DNA from: Paracoccus laeviglucosivorans
GTDB lineage: Bacteria > Pseudomonadota > Alphaproteobacteria > Rhodobacterales > Rhodobacteraceae
Direction: 5' to 3'
Assembly (NCBI RefSeq): GCF_900182695.1
Contig: NZ_FXTK01000001.1
Location: 186,001-250,000, forward strand
Length of the DNA: 64,000 nucleotides
Below the pieces are notes generated by a model. It was not told where the DNA came from and ran no database searches. It saw nothing but the letters and a program-made list of their open reading frames with translations. Of this stretch, positions 26,730 to 35,143 are shown piece by piece; within the stretch, counting starts at the first letter, position 1, and the number at the start of each line of letters is the position of its first letter. A program made the position numbers and the translations under genes.

Positions 26730-28022
26730 TCAGTCCGCAAACGGGTCGGTGACAAGGATCGTGTCGTCACGCTCGGGGCTGGTGGACAGCAGCGCGACGG
26801 GGCACTGGATCAGCTCCTCGATGCGGCGGACATACTTGATCGCCTCGGCGGGCAGATCGGCCCAGCTGCGCGCGCCTTGGGTCGATTGTTCCCAGCCCGG
26901 CATCTCCTCATAGATCGGCTTGACCTTTTCCTGCAGCGCGGCGGCGGTCGGCAGGTGGTCGTAATGCTTGCCGTCGATTTCGTAGCCCGTGCAGATCTTC
27001 AGCGTCTTGAAGCCGTCCAGCACGTCCAGCTTGGTCAGCGCGATGCCGTCCACGCCCGAGATCGCGCAGGTCTGACGCACCAGAACCGCGTCGAACCAGC
27101 CGCAGCGACGCTTGCGCCCGGTGACGGTGCCGAATTCATGGCCCCGCTCACCCAGACGCTGGCCGTCTTCGTCGTCCAGTTCGGACGGGAACGGGCCGGA
27201 GCCCACGCGGGTCGTATATGCCTTGACGATACCCAGAACGAAGCCGATCGCCGACGGCCCCATGCCCGTGCCCGACGCGGCCATACCAGACATGGTGGTC
27301 GAGCTGGTAACATAGGGATAGGTGCCAAAGTCGATGTCCAGCAGACTGCCCTGCGCGCCTTCGAACAGGATGCGTTTGCCTGCCTTGCGATAGTCGTTCA
27401 TCACCTTCCAGACCGGCTGCGCGTATTGCAGCAGCTTGGGGGCGATCTCCATCAGCTTGGCTTTCAGCTCATCGCGGTCGATGGGCGTTGCGCCCAGACC
27501 CTGACGCAGCGGCTCGTGATGGGCCAGCAGGCGGTCCAGACGGGCGTCCAGCGTCTCCTCATCGCCCAGATCGGCGACGCGGATGGTGCGACGGCCCACC
27601 TTGTCTTCGTAGGCCGGACCGATGCCGCGCCCGGTCGTGCCGATTTTCGAGGCACCGGCAGCCGCTTCGCGCAGCTGGTCCAGATCCTGATGCAGCGGCA
27701 GGATCAGCGGGGTGTTTTCCGCGATCATCAGGTTTTCCGGGCTGATTTCCACGCCCTGCGCCGACAGCTTGTCGATTTCCGAAAACAGCGCCCACGGGTC
27801 CAGCACGACGCCGTTGCCGATCACCGCCATCTTGCCCTTGCGCACGATGCCCGAGGGCAGCAGCGACAGTTTGAACACCTGATTGCCGATGACCAGCGTG
27901 TGGCCCGCATTATGGCCGCCCTGAAAACGCGCGATCACATCGGCACGTTCGCTGAGCCAGTCAACGATCTTGCCCTTGCCTTCGTCGCCCCATTGCGCGC
28001 CGACGACCACCACATTGGCCAT
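26730..28022 (-). CDS. purA: Adenylosuccinate synthetase
   Basis: A 430-residue GTP-dependent enzyme joining IMP and aspartate in AMP synthesis. N-terminal GTP loop [20 protein letters not shown], then [31 protein letters not shown] and [13 protein letters not shown]. Length and motifs are standard. Divergent from the urease operon, with 186 bp between starts holding both promoters; the ATG is preceded by GGAAGGGAA. Confidence 0.97.
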   Translation of the reverse strand: MANVVVVGAQWGDEGKGKIVDWLSERADVIARFQGGHNAGHTLVIGNQVFKLSLLPSGIVRKGKMAVIGNGVVLDPWALFSEIDKLSAQGVEISPENLMIAENTPLILPLHQDLDQLREAAAGASKIGTTGRGIGPAYEDKVGRRTIRVADLGDEETLDARLDRLLAHHEPLRQGLGATPIDRDELKAKLMEIAPKLLQYAQPVWKVMNDYRKAGKRILFEGAQGSLLDIDFGTYPYVTSSTTMSGMAASGTGMGPSAIGFVLGIVKAYTTRVGSGPFPSELDDEDGQRLGERGHEFGTVTGRKRRCGWFDAVLVRQTCAISGVDGIALTKLDVLDGFKTLKICTGYEIDGKHYDHLPTAAALQEKVKPIYEEMPGWEQSTQGARSWADLPAEAIKYVRRIEELIQCPVALLSTSPERDDTILVTDPFAD

Positions 28023-28208
28023 ATTGCTTCCCTTCCGCCGTCATTGAATGCCGCCCACGGTATAATGGGCGAAGCCGCGCGGGGAAAGCTGAATTGGTGC
28101 TGCCGTAATTTTAAGCATATGCTGCCGTTACAGGCTGTTTGTGCATGGCGTGCGGCAAATGCGGCTGCAAGATTGCGCATCTATCCCTGATTTGCCCATG
28201 GTTCGGGC

Positions 28209-29012
28209 ATGTTGGATAACCCGTCGCCCCTTTCACTGCCCCGCGCGCATGGCGTTTTGCGCGCCGGATTCGCATATTCGGGCGACGAGACGCGGTTGGC
28301 GCGACTGCATCAGGCCGGCAGCACCAAGGCGATGCTGCCGCCGGGCGCGGGGTGCGAGCTGGTGATGCTGAACACCTCGGGCGGGCTGACCGGCGGCGAC
28401 CGGATGCAGATTTCGGTGACCCAGGACCCCGGCACGCATCTGACCGCCACGACGCAGACGGCAGAACGCGCCTATCGCAGCGTGACGGGACAGGCCCATG
28501 TCACCGCCCGGTATGAGGTGGCGGACGCGGCGCATCTGGACCTGCTGCCGCAGGAAACCATCCTGTTCGACCGCGCCGCCTTGCTGCGGGAACAGGAAAT
28601 CGCGCTGACGGGGACCGCCACCTGCCTTTGGGCGGAAACCCTGATCCTTGGCCGCGCCGCCATGGGCGAGGTGGTGACACGGCTGGACGTGAACGACCGC
28701 CGCCGTGTGACCCGCGATGGTCGCCCGGTGTTCATCGAAAACCTACGACTGGACGACGCTTTGCTGCCGGGTGGCTTGGCCACGCTGGCGGGATGCCGGG
28801 CCTTTGCCACGCTGGTTCTGGTCGCGCCCGATGCCGCGGACCGCCTTGGCACGGCCCGCGCGGCGCTGGGGGATGCGGGTGCGGCCAGCGCCTTTGACGG
28901 CAAGCTGGTCGCGCGGCTGATGGCGGGCGACGGCTGGCCTTTGCGACAAGCCCTGATGCGGCTGATCCGGGCGCTGCGCCCCGGCCCCCTGCCCCGCGTC
29001 TGGCAAATCTGA
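28209..29012 (+). CDS. ureD: Urease accessory protein UreD
   Basis: A 267-residue chaperone that, with UreF and UreG, helps deliver nickel and CO2 to apo-urease. Family motifs: MLPPGAGCELVMLNTSGGLTGGDRM, TTQTAERAYRS and LPQETILFDRAALLREQEI. It opens the urease operon (ureD-A-J-B-C-x-E-F-G), all on the plus strand with short gaps or overlaps. The upstream gap is shared with purA; I see no confident sigma-54 or NtrC site there. Confidence 0.95.
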   Translation: MLDNPSPLSLPRAHGVLRAGFAYSGDETRLARLHQAGSTKAMLPPGAGCELVMLNTSGGLTGGDRMQISVTQDPGTHLTATTQTAERAYRSVTGQAHVTARYEVADAAHLDLLPQETILFDRAALLREQEIALTGTATCLWAETLILGRAAMGEVVTRLDVNDRRRVTRDGRPVFIENLRLDDALLPGGLATLAGCRAFATLVLVAPDAADRLGTARAALGDAGAASAFDGKLVARLMAGDGWPLRQALMRLIRALRPGPLPRVWQI

Positions 29013-29027
29013 AACCATGAGGAACGC

Positions 29028-29333
29028 ATGAACCTAAGCCCACGCGAAAAGGAAAAGCTGCTGATTTCGGTCGCCGCCATGGTGGCGCGGGGGCGGCTGG
29101 CGCGCGGCGTCAAGCTGAACCACCCCGAAGCCATCGCGATCATCACCGATTTCGTGGTCGAAGGCGCCCGCGACGGTCGCAGTGTCGCCGACCTGATGGA
29201 GGCGGGCGCGCATGTCATCACCCGCGATCAGTGCATGTCCGGCATTCCTCAGATGATCCACTCTGTGCAGGTCGAGGCGACATTTCCCGACGGCACGAAA
29301 CTTGTCACCGTTCACGACCCTATCCGAGGCTAA
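29028..29333 (+). CDS. ureA: Urease gamma subunit
   Basis: A 101-residue structural subunit. Typical sequence: [40 protein letters not shown], and [20 protein letters not shown] to the C-terminal VHDPIRG. ATGAGGAACGC precedes the start. Separate gamma, beta and alpha genes are the usual bacterial arrangement. ureJ begins one base after its stop. Confidence 0.97.
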   Translation: MNLSPREKEKLLISVAAMVARGRLARGVKLNHPEAIAIITDFVVEGARDGRSVADLMEAGAHVITRDQCMSGIPQMIHSVQVEATFPDGTKLVTVHDPIRG

Positions 29334-29334
29334 G

Positions 29335-29883
29335 ATGAAACGCATTCTCCCCTTCCTTCTGATGCCCACGGCCGCCTTTGCCCATCCCGGCCATCACGGC
29401 CACGGCAACCCCTTTGCCGAAGGGTGGATGCACCCCTTGGGCGGCGCGGATCACGTGCTGGCGATGGTCGCGGTGGGCCTGTGGGCCGCGACCGCTGCGG
29501 ACAAGCGTGGCCTTTGGGCGCTGCCTTTGGCCTTTGTCGCGGCGATGGTGGCGGGCGGCGCGATGGGTGCCGCGGGCCTGCATCTGCCGGGGGTCGAGCC
29601 GGTGATCCTGGCATCCGGCATCGTGCTGGGGCTGGCGGTGGCCTTGGCTCTGCGGCCTTCGCTGGGCTTTGCGCTGCCGGTGGTGGCGATGTTCGGTCTG
29701 ATGCACGGCCATGCGCATGGGGTCGAAGGTCCGGCGCATGGGCTGGTCGCCTATGCAGCGGGCTTCGTTCTGGCGACAGGGGCGCTGCATCTGGCGGGCA
29801 TCGGCCTTGGCCGCATGGGCATGGCACGGGTGCTGGGCGGCATGACGGCGGCGGCGGGCATCGCGCTGGCGGTGATGCCATGA
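29335..29883 (+). CDS. ureJ: HupE/UreJ family membrane protein
   Basis: A 182-residue inner-membrane protein with a signal-like N-terminus ([16 protein letters not shown]) followed by histidine-rich [11 protein letters not shown] and [19 protein letters not shown], then about five more helices including [16 protein letters not shown]. These histidine motifs define the HupE/UreJ family of nickel (or cobalt) permeases. Its insertion between ureA and ureB implies nickel uptake for urease maturation. Its stop overlaps the ureB start. Confidence 0.92.
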   Translation: MKRILPFLLMPTAAFAHPGHHGHGNPFAEGWMHPLGGADHVLAMVAVGLWAATAADKRGLWALPLAFVAAMVAGGAMGAAGLHLPGVEPVILASGIVLGLAVALALRPSLGFALPVVAMFGLMHGHAHGVEGPAHGLVAYAAGFVLATGALHLAGIGLGRMGMARVLGGMTAAAGIALAVMP

Positions 29884-30185
29884 TCCCCGGAGAGGTGTTT
29901 CCCGCGGCTGGCGACATCACCCTGAACGCCGACCGGCAGGCGATCACGCTGATGGTCGCCAATACCGGCGACCGTCCGGTGCAGGTCGGCAGCCATTACC
30001 ACTTTGCCGAAACCAATCCCGGCCTGTCATTCGACCGCGATGCGGCGCGGGGGATGCGGCTGGACATTGCGGCGGGCACGGCGGTCCGGTTCGAACCCGG
30101 CCAGATGCGCGAGGTGCGGCTGATCCCCTTTGCGGGCAAGCGCGAAATCTGGGGCTTCAACGGCAAGGTCATGGGGGCATTGTAA
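29880..30185 (+). CDS. ureB: Urease beta subunit
   Basis: A 101-residue structural subunit: [56 protein letters not shown] and the C-terminal [15 protein letters not shown]. Overlaps the ureJ stop by four bases (ATGA) and shares one base with the ureC start, so ureJ-B-C translation is coupled. Confidence 0.97.
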   Translation: MIPGEVFPAAGDITLNADRQAITLMVANTGDRPVQVGSHYHFAETNPGLSFDRDAARGMRLDIAAGTAVRFEPGQMREVRLIPFAGKREIWGFNGKVMGAL

Positions 30186-31885
30186 TGGCAACGACCATTT
30201 CGCGCGGCGATTACGCGCAGATGTATGGCCCGACCACGGGCGACCGTATCCGTCTGGGCGATACCGAAATCATCGTTCAGGTCGAACGCGACCTGACCAC
30301 CTATGGCGAGGAAGTAAAGTTCGGCGGCGGCAAGGTCATCCGCGACGGCATGGGCCAGTCGCAGATCAGCCGTGCGGGCGGGTCGATGGATACGGTCATC
30401 ACCAATGCGCTGATCCTTGACCATTCCGGCATCTACAAGGCCGACATTGGCCTGCGCGACGGCCGCATCGCCGGGATCGGCAAGGCAGGCAACCCCGACA
30501 CTCAGCCCGGCGTCACGCTGATCATCGGGCCGGGAACCGAGATCATCGCAGGCGAAGGCCGTATCGTCACCGCCGGCGGCTTCGACGCGCATATCCATTT
30601 CATCTGCCCCCAGCAGGTCGAGGACGCCATCGCATCCGGCATCACCACCATGCTGGGCGGCGGCACGGGTCCGGCGCATGGCACGCTGGCCACAACCTGC
30701 ACGCCGGGGCCATGGCATATCGGGCGCATGATCGCGGCGATGGATGATGTGCCGGTGAACATGCTGATCTCGGCCAAGGGCAATGCCTCGCGCCCCGAGG
30801 CGCTGGAGGAGATGGTCCGCGCCGGGGCATCGACCCTGAAGCTGCACGAGGATTGGGGCACCACCCCCGCCGCCATCGACTGCTGCCTGACGGTGGCGGA
30901 CGCGATGGACGTGCAGGTCACGATCCATACAGACACGCTGAACGAATCCGGCTTTGTCGAAAACACCCTTGCCGCGATCAAGGGCCGCACAATCCACGCT
31001 TTCCATACCGAGGGCGCGGGCGGCGGCCATGCCCCCGACATCATCAAGCTGGTGGGTGCGGCGAACGTCATCCCCAGTTCCACGAACCCCACGCGCCCCT
31101 TTACCGGCAACACGCTGGAGGAGCATCTGGACATGCTGATGGTCTGCCATCATCTGGACAAGCGCGTGCCCGAAGACGTGGCCTTTGCCGAATCCCGCAT
31201 CCGCCGCGAGACCATCGCAGCCGAAGACATCCTGCACGACATGGGCGCGTTTTCGGTGATCTCCTCGGACAGTCAGGCCATGGGCCGCGTCGGCGAGGTC
31301 ATCACCCGCACATGGCAGACCGCCCACAAAATGAAGGTCCAGCGCGGGCGGCTGGCGGATGAAACCGGCGAAAACGACAATCTGCGCGCCCGGCGATACG
31401 TTGCGAAATACACCATCAACCCGGCCATCGCGCATGGCATCGCCCATGAGATCGGCTCGATCGAGCCGGGCAAACGCGCCGATCTGGTGATCTGGGATCC
31501 TGCGATGTTCGGCGCGAAGCCCGAAATGGTGCTGGTCGGCGGCATGATCGCATGGGCGCAGATGGGCGATCCGAACGGCTCAATCCCTGTTCAGCCGATG
31601 TATATGCGGCCAATGTGGGGGGCGATGGGACGCGCGCGTCACGCATCATCCGTGACGTTCCTGTCGCAGGCGGGGCTGGATGCAGGGGTCGGTGACGGCA
31701 TGCTGAAAGCTGCGGTCGCCGTGCGCGGCACGCGCGGCATCGGCAAGGCTGACATGCGCCTGAACGCCGCGACCCCCGTGATCGAGGTCGATCCCGAAAC
31801 CTACGAGGTTCGCGCGAACGGCGAATTGCTGACCTGCCAGCCCGCGACCGAATTGCCGCTGGCGCAGCGCTACTTCCTTTTCTGA
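30185..31885 (+). CDS. ureC: Urease alpha (catalytic) subunit
   Basis: A 566-residue nickel hydrolase converting urea to ammonia and carbamate in the cytoplasm. Metal-site residues align with a constant +2 offset to Klebsiella UreC: His136 and His138 ([11 protein letters not shown]), carbamylated Lys219 ([12 protein letters not shown]), His248 and His274 ([14 protein letters not shown]). The flap and active-site cysteine/histidine stretch reads [20 protein letters not shown], and [12 protein letters not shown] holds the aspartate ligand. All key residues are intact, so an active enzyme is expected. Confidence 0.98.
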   Translation: MATTISRGDYAQMYGPTTGDRIRLGDTEIIVQVERDLTTYGEEVKFGGGKVIRDGMGQSQISRAGGSMDTVITNALILDHSGIYKADIGLRDGRIAGIGKAGNPDTQPGVTLIIGPGTEIIAGEGRIVTAGGFDAHIHFICPQQVEDAIASGITTMLGGGTGPAHGTLATTCTPGPWHIGRMIAAMDDVPVNMLISAKGNASRPEALEEMVRAGASTLKLHEDWGTTPAAIDCCLTVADAMDVQVTIHTDTLNESGFVENTLAAIKGRTIHAFHTEGAGGGHAPDIIKLVGAANVIPSSTNPTRPFTGNTLEEHLDMLMVCHHLDKRVPEDVAFAESRIRRETIAAEDILHDMGAFSVISSDSQAMGRVGEVITRTWQTAHKMKVQRGRLADETGENDNLRARRYVAKYTINPAIAHGIAHEIGSIEPGKRADLVIWDPAMFGAKPEMVLVGGMIAWAQMGDPNGSIPVQPMYMRPMWGAMGRARHASSVTFLSQAGLDAGVGDGMLKAAVAVRGTRGIGKADMRLNAATPVIEVDPETYEVRANGELLTCQPATELPLAQRYFLF

Positions 31886-31907
31886 CGCTGCAATGCAGCG
31901 TTGCAGA
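31885..31907. promoter_or_regulatory. Dyad and shared motif right after ureC
   Basis: Bases 31885-31901 have arms ACGCTGCA and TGCAGCGT around one base. The overlapping 31888-31906 has arms CTGCAA and TTGCAG seven bases apart. AATGCAGCGTTGCAGA (31892-31907) matches 15 of 16 bases of the motif at 10656. Likely an operator or promoter element for the DUF1127 gene inside the urease operon. Confidence 0.45.
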
Positions 31908-31990
31908 TTCCGAAATGGTTCCAGAGGATTGGATGATATATCCTGAAATGCATGGGGGGAAACCGTTCGCCAATACCGAAAGGGTTTCCA

Positions 31991-32209
31991 ATGGCACTAC
32001 AAACCACCGAATTCAGCCCGGCGCTTTCCGTTCCGACGCTGTTCGACAAATTCTTCGGCGCCGTGCGCACCGTCTTTTCAGCTTGCGTCGATGCGCAATC
32101 GCGCCGGAAACAAGTCGAAGAGCTTCAGGCGAAATCCGACGAACAACTGGCCAAAATGGGCCTGACCCGCGACCGGATCGTGCATCACGTCTTTCGCGAC
32201 CTGATCTGA
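31991..32209 (+). CDS. DUF1127-like small protein inside the urease operon
   Basis: A 72-residue protein with the DUF1127 pattern in its C-terminal half: a helix rich in charged residues (DAQSRRKQVEELQAKSD), then EQLAKMGLTRDRIVHHVFRD, matching L-x-x-M/L-G-L/I-x-R-x-x-I. GAAAGGG lies eight bases before the ATG, and the in-frame extension upstream lacks family sequence. It separates ureC from ureE by 346 bp and has its own dyad-containing upstream region, so it may be independently controlled. It is not a known urease component. Confidence 0.75.
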   Translation: MALQTTEFSPALSVPTLFDKFFGAVRTVFSACVDAQSRRKQVEELQAKSDEQLAKMGLTRDRIVHHVFRDLI

Positions 32210-32231
32210 TTTCAGCGCAGGGGGGGCGGGT

Positions 32232-32699
32232 ATGACCGCCCTTCTCAGCCTGCGCGCGGGCACCGTCTTGCGTGCGACAGCCGCCGATGATTCGGTCGTG
32301 CTGGATTACGAAGGCCGTTTTTTGCGGCGCAAACGCCTGACATCGCGCGGGGGCGTGTCATTCCTTGTCGATCTGGCCGAAACGGTCAGCCTTGATCCCG
32401 GCGATGCGTTCCAATTGGATGATGGTCGCCTGATCGGCGTCACAGCCGCGATGGAACCCTGCCTGCGCATCGAAGGCCCGCTGCCACGGCTGGCATGGCA
32501 TATTGGCAACCGCCACACACCCTGCCAGATCGGTGCCGATCATCTGCTGATCCGCGCTGATCACGTGCTGGAAGGTATGCTGCGCGGCCTTGGTGCGCGG
32601 GTGACCCCGACCATGGCCGCTTTCGCCCCCGAATGCGGCGCCTACGGACATGGGCGCACGATGGGCCACGACCACGGCCCCGGCTTCCATTCGCATTGA
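32232..32699 (+). CDS. ureE: Urease accessory protein UreE
   Basis: A 155-residue nickel metallochaperone. N-terminal peptide-binding-like domain (FLRRKRLTSRGGVSFLVDLAE) and C-terminal metal-binding domain with WHIGNRHTPCQIGADHLLIR and ADHVLEGMLRGLGARV. The tail is histidine-rich (HGRTMGHDHGPGFHSH), as in many UreE proteins that bind extra nickel. The ATG overlaps nothing upstream, but its stop shares one base with the ureF start. Confidence 0.94.
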   Translation: MTALLSLRAGTVLRATAADDSVVLDYEGRFLRRKRLTSRGGVSFLVDLAETVSLDPGDAFQLDDGRLIGVTAAMEPCLRIEGPLPRLAWHIGNRHTPCQIGADHLLIRADHVLEGMLRGLGARVTPTMAAFAPECGAYGHGRTMGHDHGPGFHSH

Positions 32700-33322
32700 T
32701 GCAGGCACGGCTTTCCCTGATCCAATGGCTTTCCCCCGCGTTCCCGACCGGGGGCTTTGCCTATTCCCATGGGCTTGAACAGGCCATGTCCGATGGGCTG
32801 CGCGATGCCGATGCGGTGGCCGATTGGGTCGCGCAGGTGCTGCGTCACGGCGGCGGCTGGACCGACGCGGTGCTGCTGTCGCTGGTCTTGCGCGGCGGCG
32901 ATGCAGATGCGCTGGCCGATACCTGTCGTGCCATGTCCGGCACGTCCGAGCGGCTGGCCGAGACGATGGATCAGGGCCGCGCCTTGGCCGCCACCCTTTC
33001 CGCTTTGGGCCATACCATGCCCCCGCGTCCCCTGCCCGTCGCGGTCGGCGTGGCCGCGCGGGATCTGGGCCTGCCCGTGCCCGAGGTGATCGCGCATTAC
33101 CTGCACGCATTTGCAGCCAACCTGATTTCGGCAGCGACCCGTTTCCTGCCTTTGGGTCAGGCGCAATCGCAAGCGGCGCTGGCCGGGCTTCACGGACTGA
33201 TCGCAGAACTGGCCAACCACGCCGCCCAAGCTACAGAAACATCGCTGGAAACCGCCACCTTTTCCGCCGATCTTGCGGCGATGCGGCACGAAACACTGGA
33301 TGTAAGGATTTTCCGCACATGA
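32699..33322 (+). CDS. ureF: Urease accessory protein UreF
   Basis: A 207-residue all-helical accessory protein acting with UreD and UreG as a GTPase-gating complex. Family signature near the N-terminus: [20 protein letters not shown]; later [19 protein letters not shown]. The start overlaps the ureE stop by one base and the stop overlaps the ureG start by four, so E-F-G are translationally linked. Confidence 0.95.
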   Translation: MQARLSLIQWLSPAFPTGGFAYSHGLEQAMSDGLRDADAVADWVAQVLRHGGGWTDAVLLSLVLRGGDADALADTCRAMSGTSERLAETMDQGRALAATLSALGHTMPPRPLPVAVGVAARDLGLPVPEVIAHYLHAFAANLISAATRFLPLGQAQSQAALAGLHGLIAELANHAAQATETSLETATFSADLAAMRHETLDVRIFRT

Positions 33323-33933
33323 GCCATAACGGCCCCCTCCGCGTCGGCATCGGCGGCCCCGTCGGCGCAGGAAAAACCACCCTGACCGAGCAACTGGCCC
33401 GCGCCCTTGCGCCGCGCCTGTCGATGGCCGTCATCACCAATGACATCTATACCCGCGAAGATGCCGAAGCGCTGATGCGCGCGCAGGTGCTGCCCGTCGA
33501 ACGTATCAGGGGCGTGGAAACAGGCGGCTGTCCGCATACCGCGATCCGCGAAGATGCCAGCATCAACCTTGCCGCAGTTGCGGATCTGCGGACGGCCATT
33601 CCGGATCTGGAGCTGATCCTGATCGAATCCGGCGGCGATAATCTTGCAGCGACATTCTCACCCGAACTGGCGGATCTGACGATCTATGTCATCGACACCG
33701 CCGCCGGGCAGGACATTCCTCGCAAGCGCGGGCCGGGGCTGGCGCGTTCCGACCTGCTGGTGGTGAACAAGACCGACCTTGCGCCGCATGTGGGCGTCGA
33801 TGTCACGCTGCTGGAAAGCGATGCCCGCGCCGCACGGGGCGCACGACCCTTCGTCATGGCGCAGTTGCGGCATGGCAAAGGCGTGGCCGAGGTCGTCGAT
33901 TTCCTAATGGCCGAGGGCGGATTGAACCTTTAG
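33319..33933 (+). CDS. ureG: Urease accessory GTPase UreG
   Basis: A 204-residue SIMIBI-class GTPase that powers nickel insertion. P-loop [20 protein letters not shown] (about 9-28), metal-binding Cys-Pro-His in [30 protein letters not shown], and the G4 motif [11 protein letters not shown]. Complete. Last gene of the operon; a stem-loop follows 14 bases downstream. Confidence 0.97.
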   Translation: MSHNGPLRVGIGGPVGAGKTTLTEQLARALAPRLSMAVITNDIYTREDAEALMRAQVLPVERIRGVETGGCPHTAIREDASINLAAVADLRTAIPDLELILIESGGDNLAATFSPELADLTIYVIDTAAGQDIPRKRGPGLARSDLLVVNKTDLAPHVGVDVTLLESDARAARGARPFVMAQLRHGKGVAEVVDFLMAEGGLNL

Positions 33934-33946
33934 GCCCGCCAAGGTC

Positions 33947-33981
33947 CGCTTTCCCCACCCCATTTAGGGGCCGGGAAAGCG
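33947..33981 (+). terminator. Stem-loop at the end of the urease operon
   Basis: Arms CGCTTTCCC and GGGAAAGCG pair perfectly around a 17-base loop that can itself pair CCCC with GGGG. There is no T tract. It lies between ureG and the convergent glutamine amidotransferase gene and could end both transcripts. Confidence 0.55.
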
Positions 33982-33996
33982 CGGGGCCGTGCCCCG

Positions 33997-34791
33997 TCAG
34001 GCCGCGGACCGCAGACTGGCGGGCAAAAAGGGTGTGATATTCAGATCGGCACCATCAAAGACGCAGAAACTTTGTGCCGGGATTTCCTGCCAGTCAGATT
34101 CGTCGCTTTCCAACGGCTCGGATACGACCGCCCTGCCGCCGCGCGTATCTGACCAGCGGTGATAAAGCGTCGGGGCGAATTCGTCGCTGGCATAGCGCAG
34201 CGCATAAAGCCGCTGACCGTCCGAAAAGGCAGCGGTTAGCCGCACATGCGGCGCGGCACCCCGTTCGCGGGCCAAAGCTTCGAACTTGGCGGTCGCGCGG
34301 GCCATGGCACCGGCGGGATCGTCGTCCAGCCCCTCTCCCAAGGCCATCAGAAACAGCGCCTCGCTATCCGTGGCGCCCTTGCGGTGCTGGTAATATTCAT
34401 CGGGGATCAGCGCATCGGCGTGGCGGCGATAGCTATCATAACCGCCGAACTGGCCGTTATGCATGAAGGACCAGCGCCCGACGACAAAGGGATGGCAGTT
34501 GTTGCGGCTGGTGGCCGTGCCGGTCGACGCACGGACATGCGCCAGAAACAGGTGCGATCTCAGCGTTGCGGTCAGGCTTTTCAGATTGCTGTCCGACCAG
34601 GCGGGCATCACATCGCGGTAAAGCCCAGGCTCATCGCGTTCGCCATACCATGCAAGGCCGAACCCATCGGCATTGACCGCCGTATGACAGCGGGTCGCCC
34701 CGTGGCTTTGCCGGACCAGCGAATGGCCGGGCCGACAGATGACATCCTCAAGATAGATAGGACTGCCGATATAGGCTGCCCAGCGACACAT
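33997..34791 (-). CDS. Class II glutamine amidotransferase (YafJ-like)
   Basis: A 264-residue protein consisting of a single Ntn-type glutaminase domain. It begins MCRWAAYIGSPIYLEDVICR with nucleophile Cys2, followed by NADGFGLAWYG, LFLAHVRASTGTATSRNNCH and FMHNGQFGGY, which form the glutamine pocket. There is no synthase domain, unlike GlmS or GltB. Such stand-alone proteins (YafJ/EgtC-like) have no settled acceptor in most bacteria. An EgtC role is not supported, since no ergothioneine genes are nearby. Confidence 0.85.
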   Translation of the reverse strand: MCRWAAYIGSPIYLEDVICRPGHSLVRQSHGATRCHTAVNADGFGLAWYGERDEPGLYRDVMPAWSDSNLKSLTATLRSHLFLAHVRASTGTATSRNNCHPFVVGRWSFMHNGQFGGYDSYRRHADALIPDEYYQHRKGATDSEALFLMALGEGLDDDPAGAMARATAKFEALARERGAAPHVRLTAAFSDGQRLYALRYASDEFAPTLYHRWSDTRGGRAVVSEPLESDESDWQEIPAQSFCVFDGADLNITPFLPASLRSAA

Positions 34792-34852
34792 GCCCGTCCC
34801 CCATGCTTTTGGATGATTCTAGCACGAAATCCGGGACATGCATCCGAAACCG

Positions 34853-35143
34853 TCAGGCCGGGTTTTCCTCGACGATCACCAAATCGCGTTCTGCCGCATT
34901 TTTGGCATGTTCCAGCGCCGCCTGATATTCATCCGAGCGGTAGCAGGCCACGGCATCCTCGACGCTGGGGAAACGCGCAACGACATTGCGCGCCCGGTCA
35001 TTGCCTTCCAGCTGCACATAACGCGAACCGCGGGCCAGAAAGACGCCCCCATGCGCAGCGATCGCGGGACCGGCCAGCTTGGCATATTCGCCATAGGATT
35101 CGGGGTCGGTCACGTTCACATGTGCGATCCAGAGTGCGGTCAT
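34853..35143 (-). CDS. DUF1330 domain protein
   Basis: A 96-residue protein with the ferredoxin-like alpha+beta barrel pattern of DUF1330: [58 protein letters not shown] and [11 protein letters not shown]. Related dimeric barrels include small monooxygenases and YciI-like enzymes, but no catalytic residue is certain here. Its ATG overlaps the alaS stop by four bases, so it is co-translated after alanyl-tRNA synthetase. Confidence 0.87.
   Translation of the reverse strand: MTALWIAHVNVTDPESYGEYAKLAGPAIAAHGGVFLARGSRYVQLEGNDRARNVVARFPSVEDAVACYRSDEYQAALEHAKNAAERDLVIVEENPA

Noticed and set aside
26516-26770. Longer start for the DUF2842 protein at 26770
   Set aside because: The extra 14 residues would overlap the end of purA and do not match the family, whose N-terminus fits the Met at 26728.
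28023-28208. Sigma-54/NtrC promoter for urease
   Set aside because: TGGC and TGC elements are present but not with the required GG-N10-GC spacing; an NtrC dyad could not be convincingly read.
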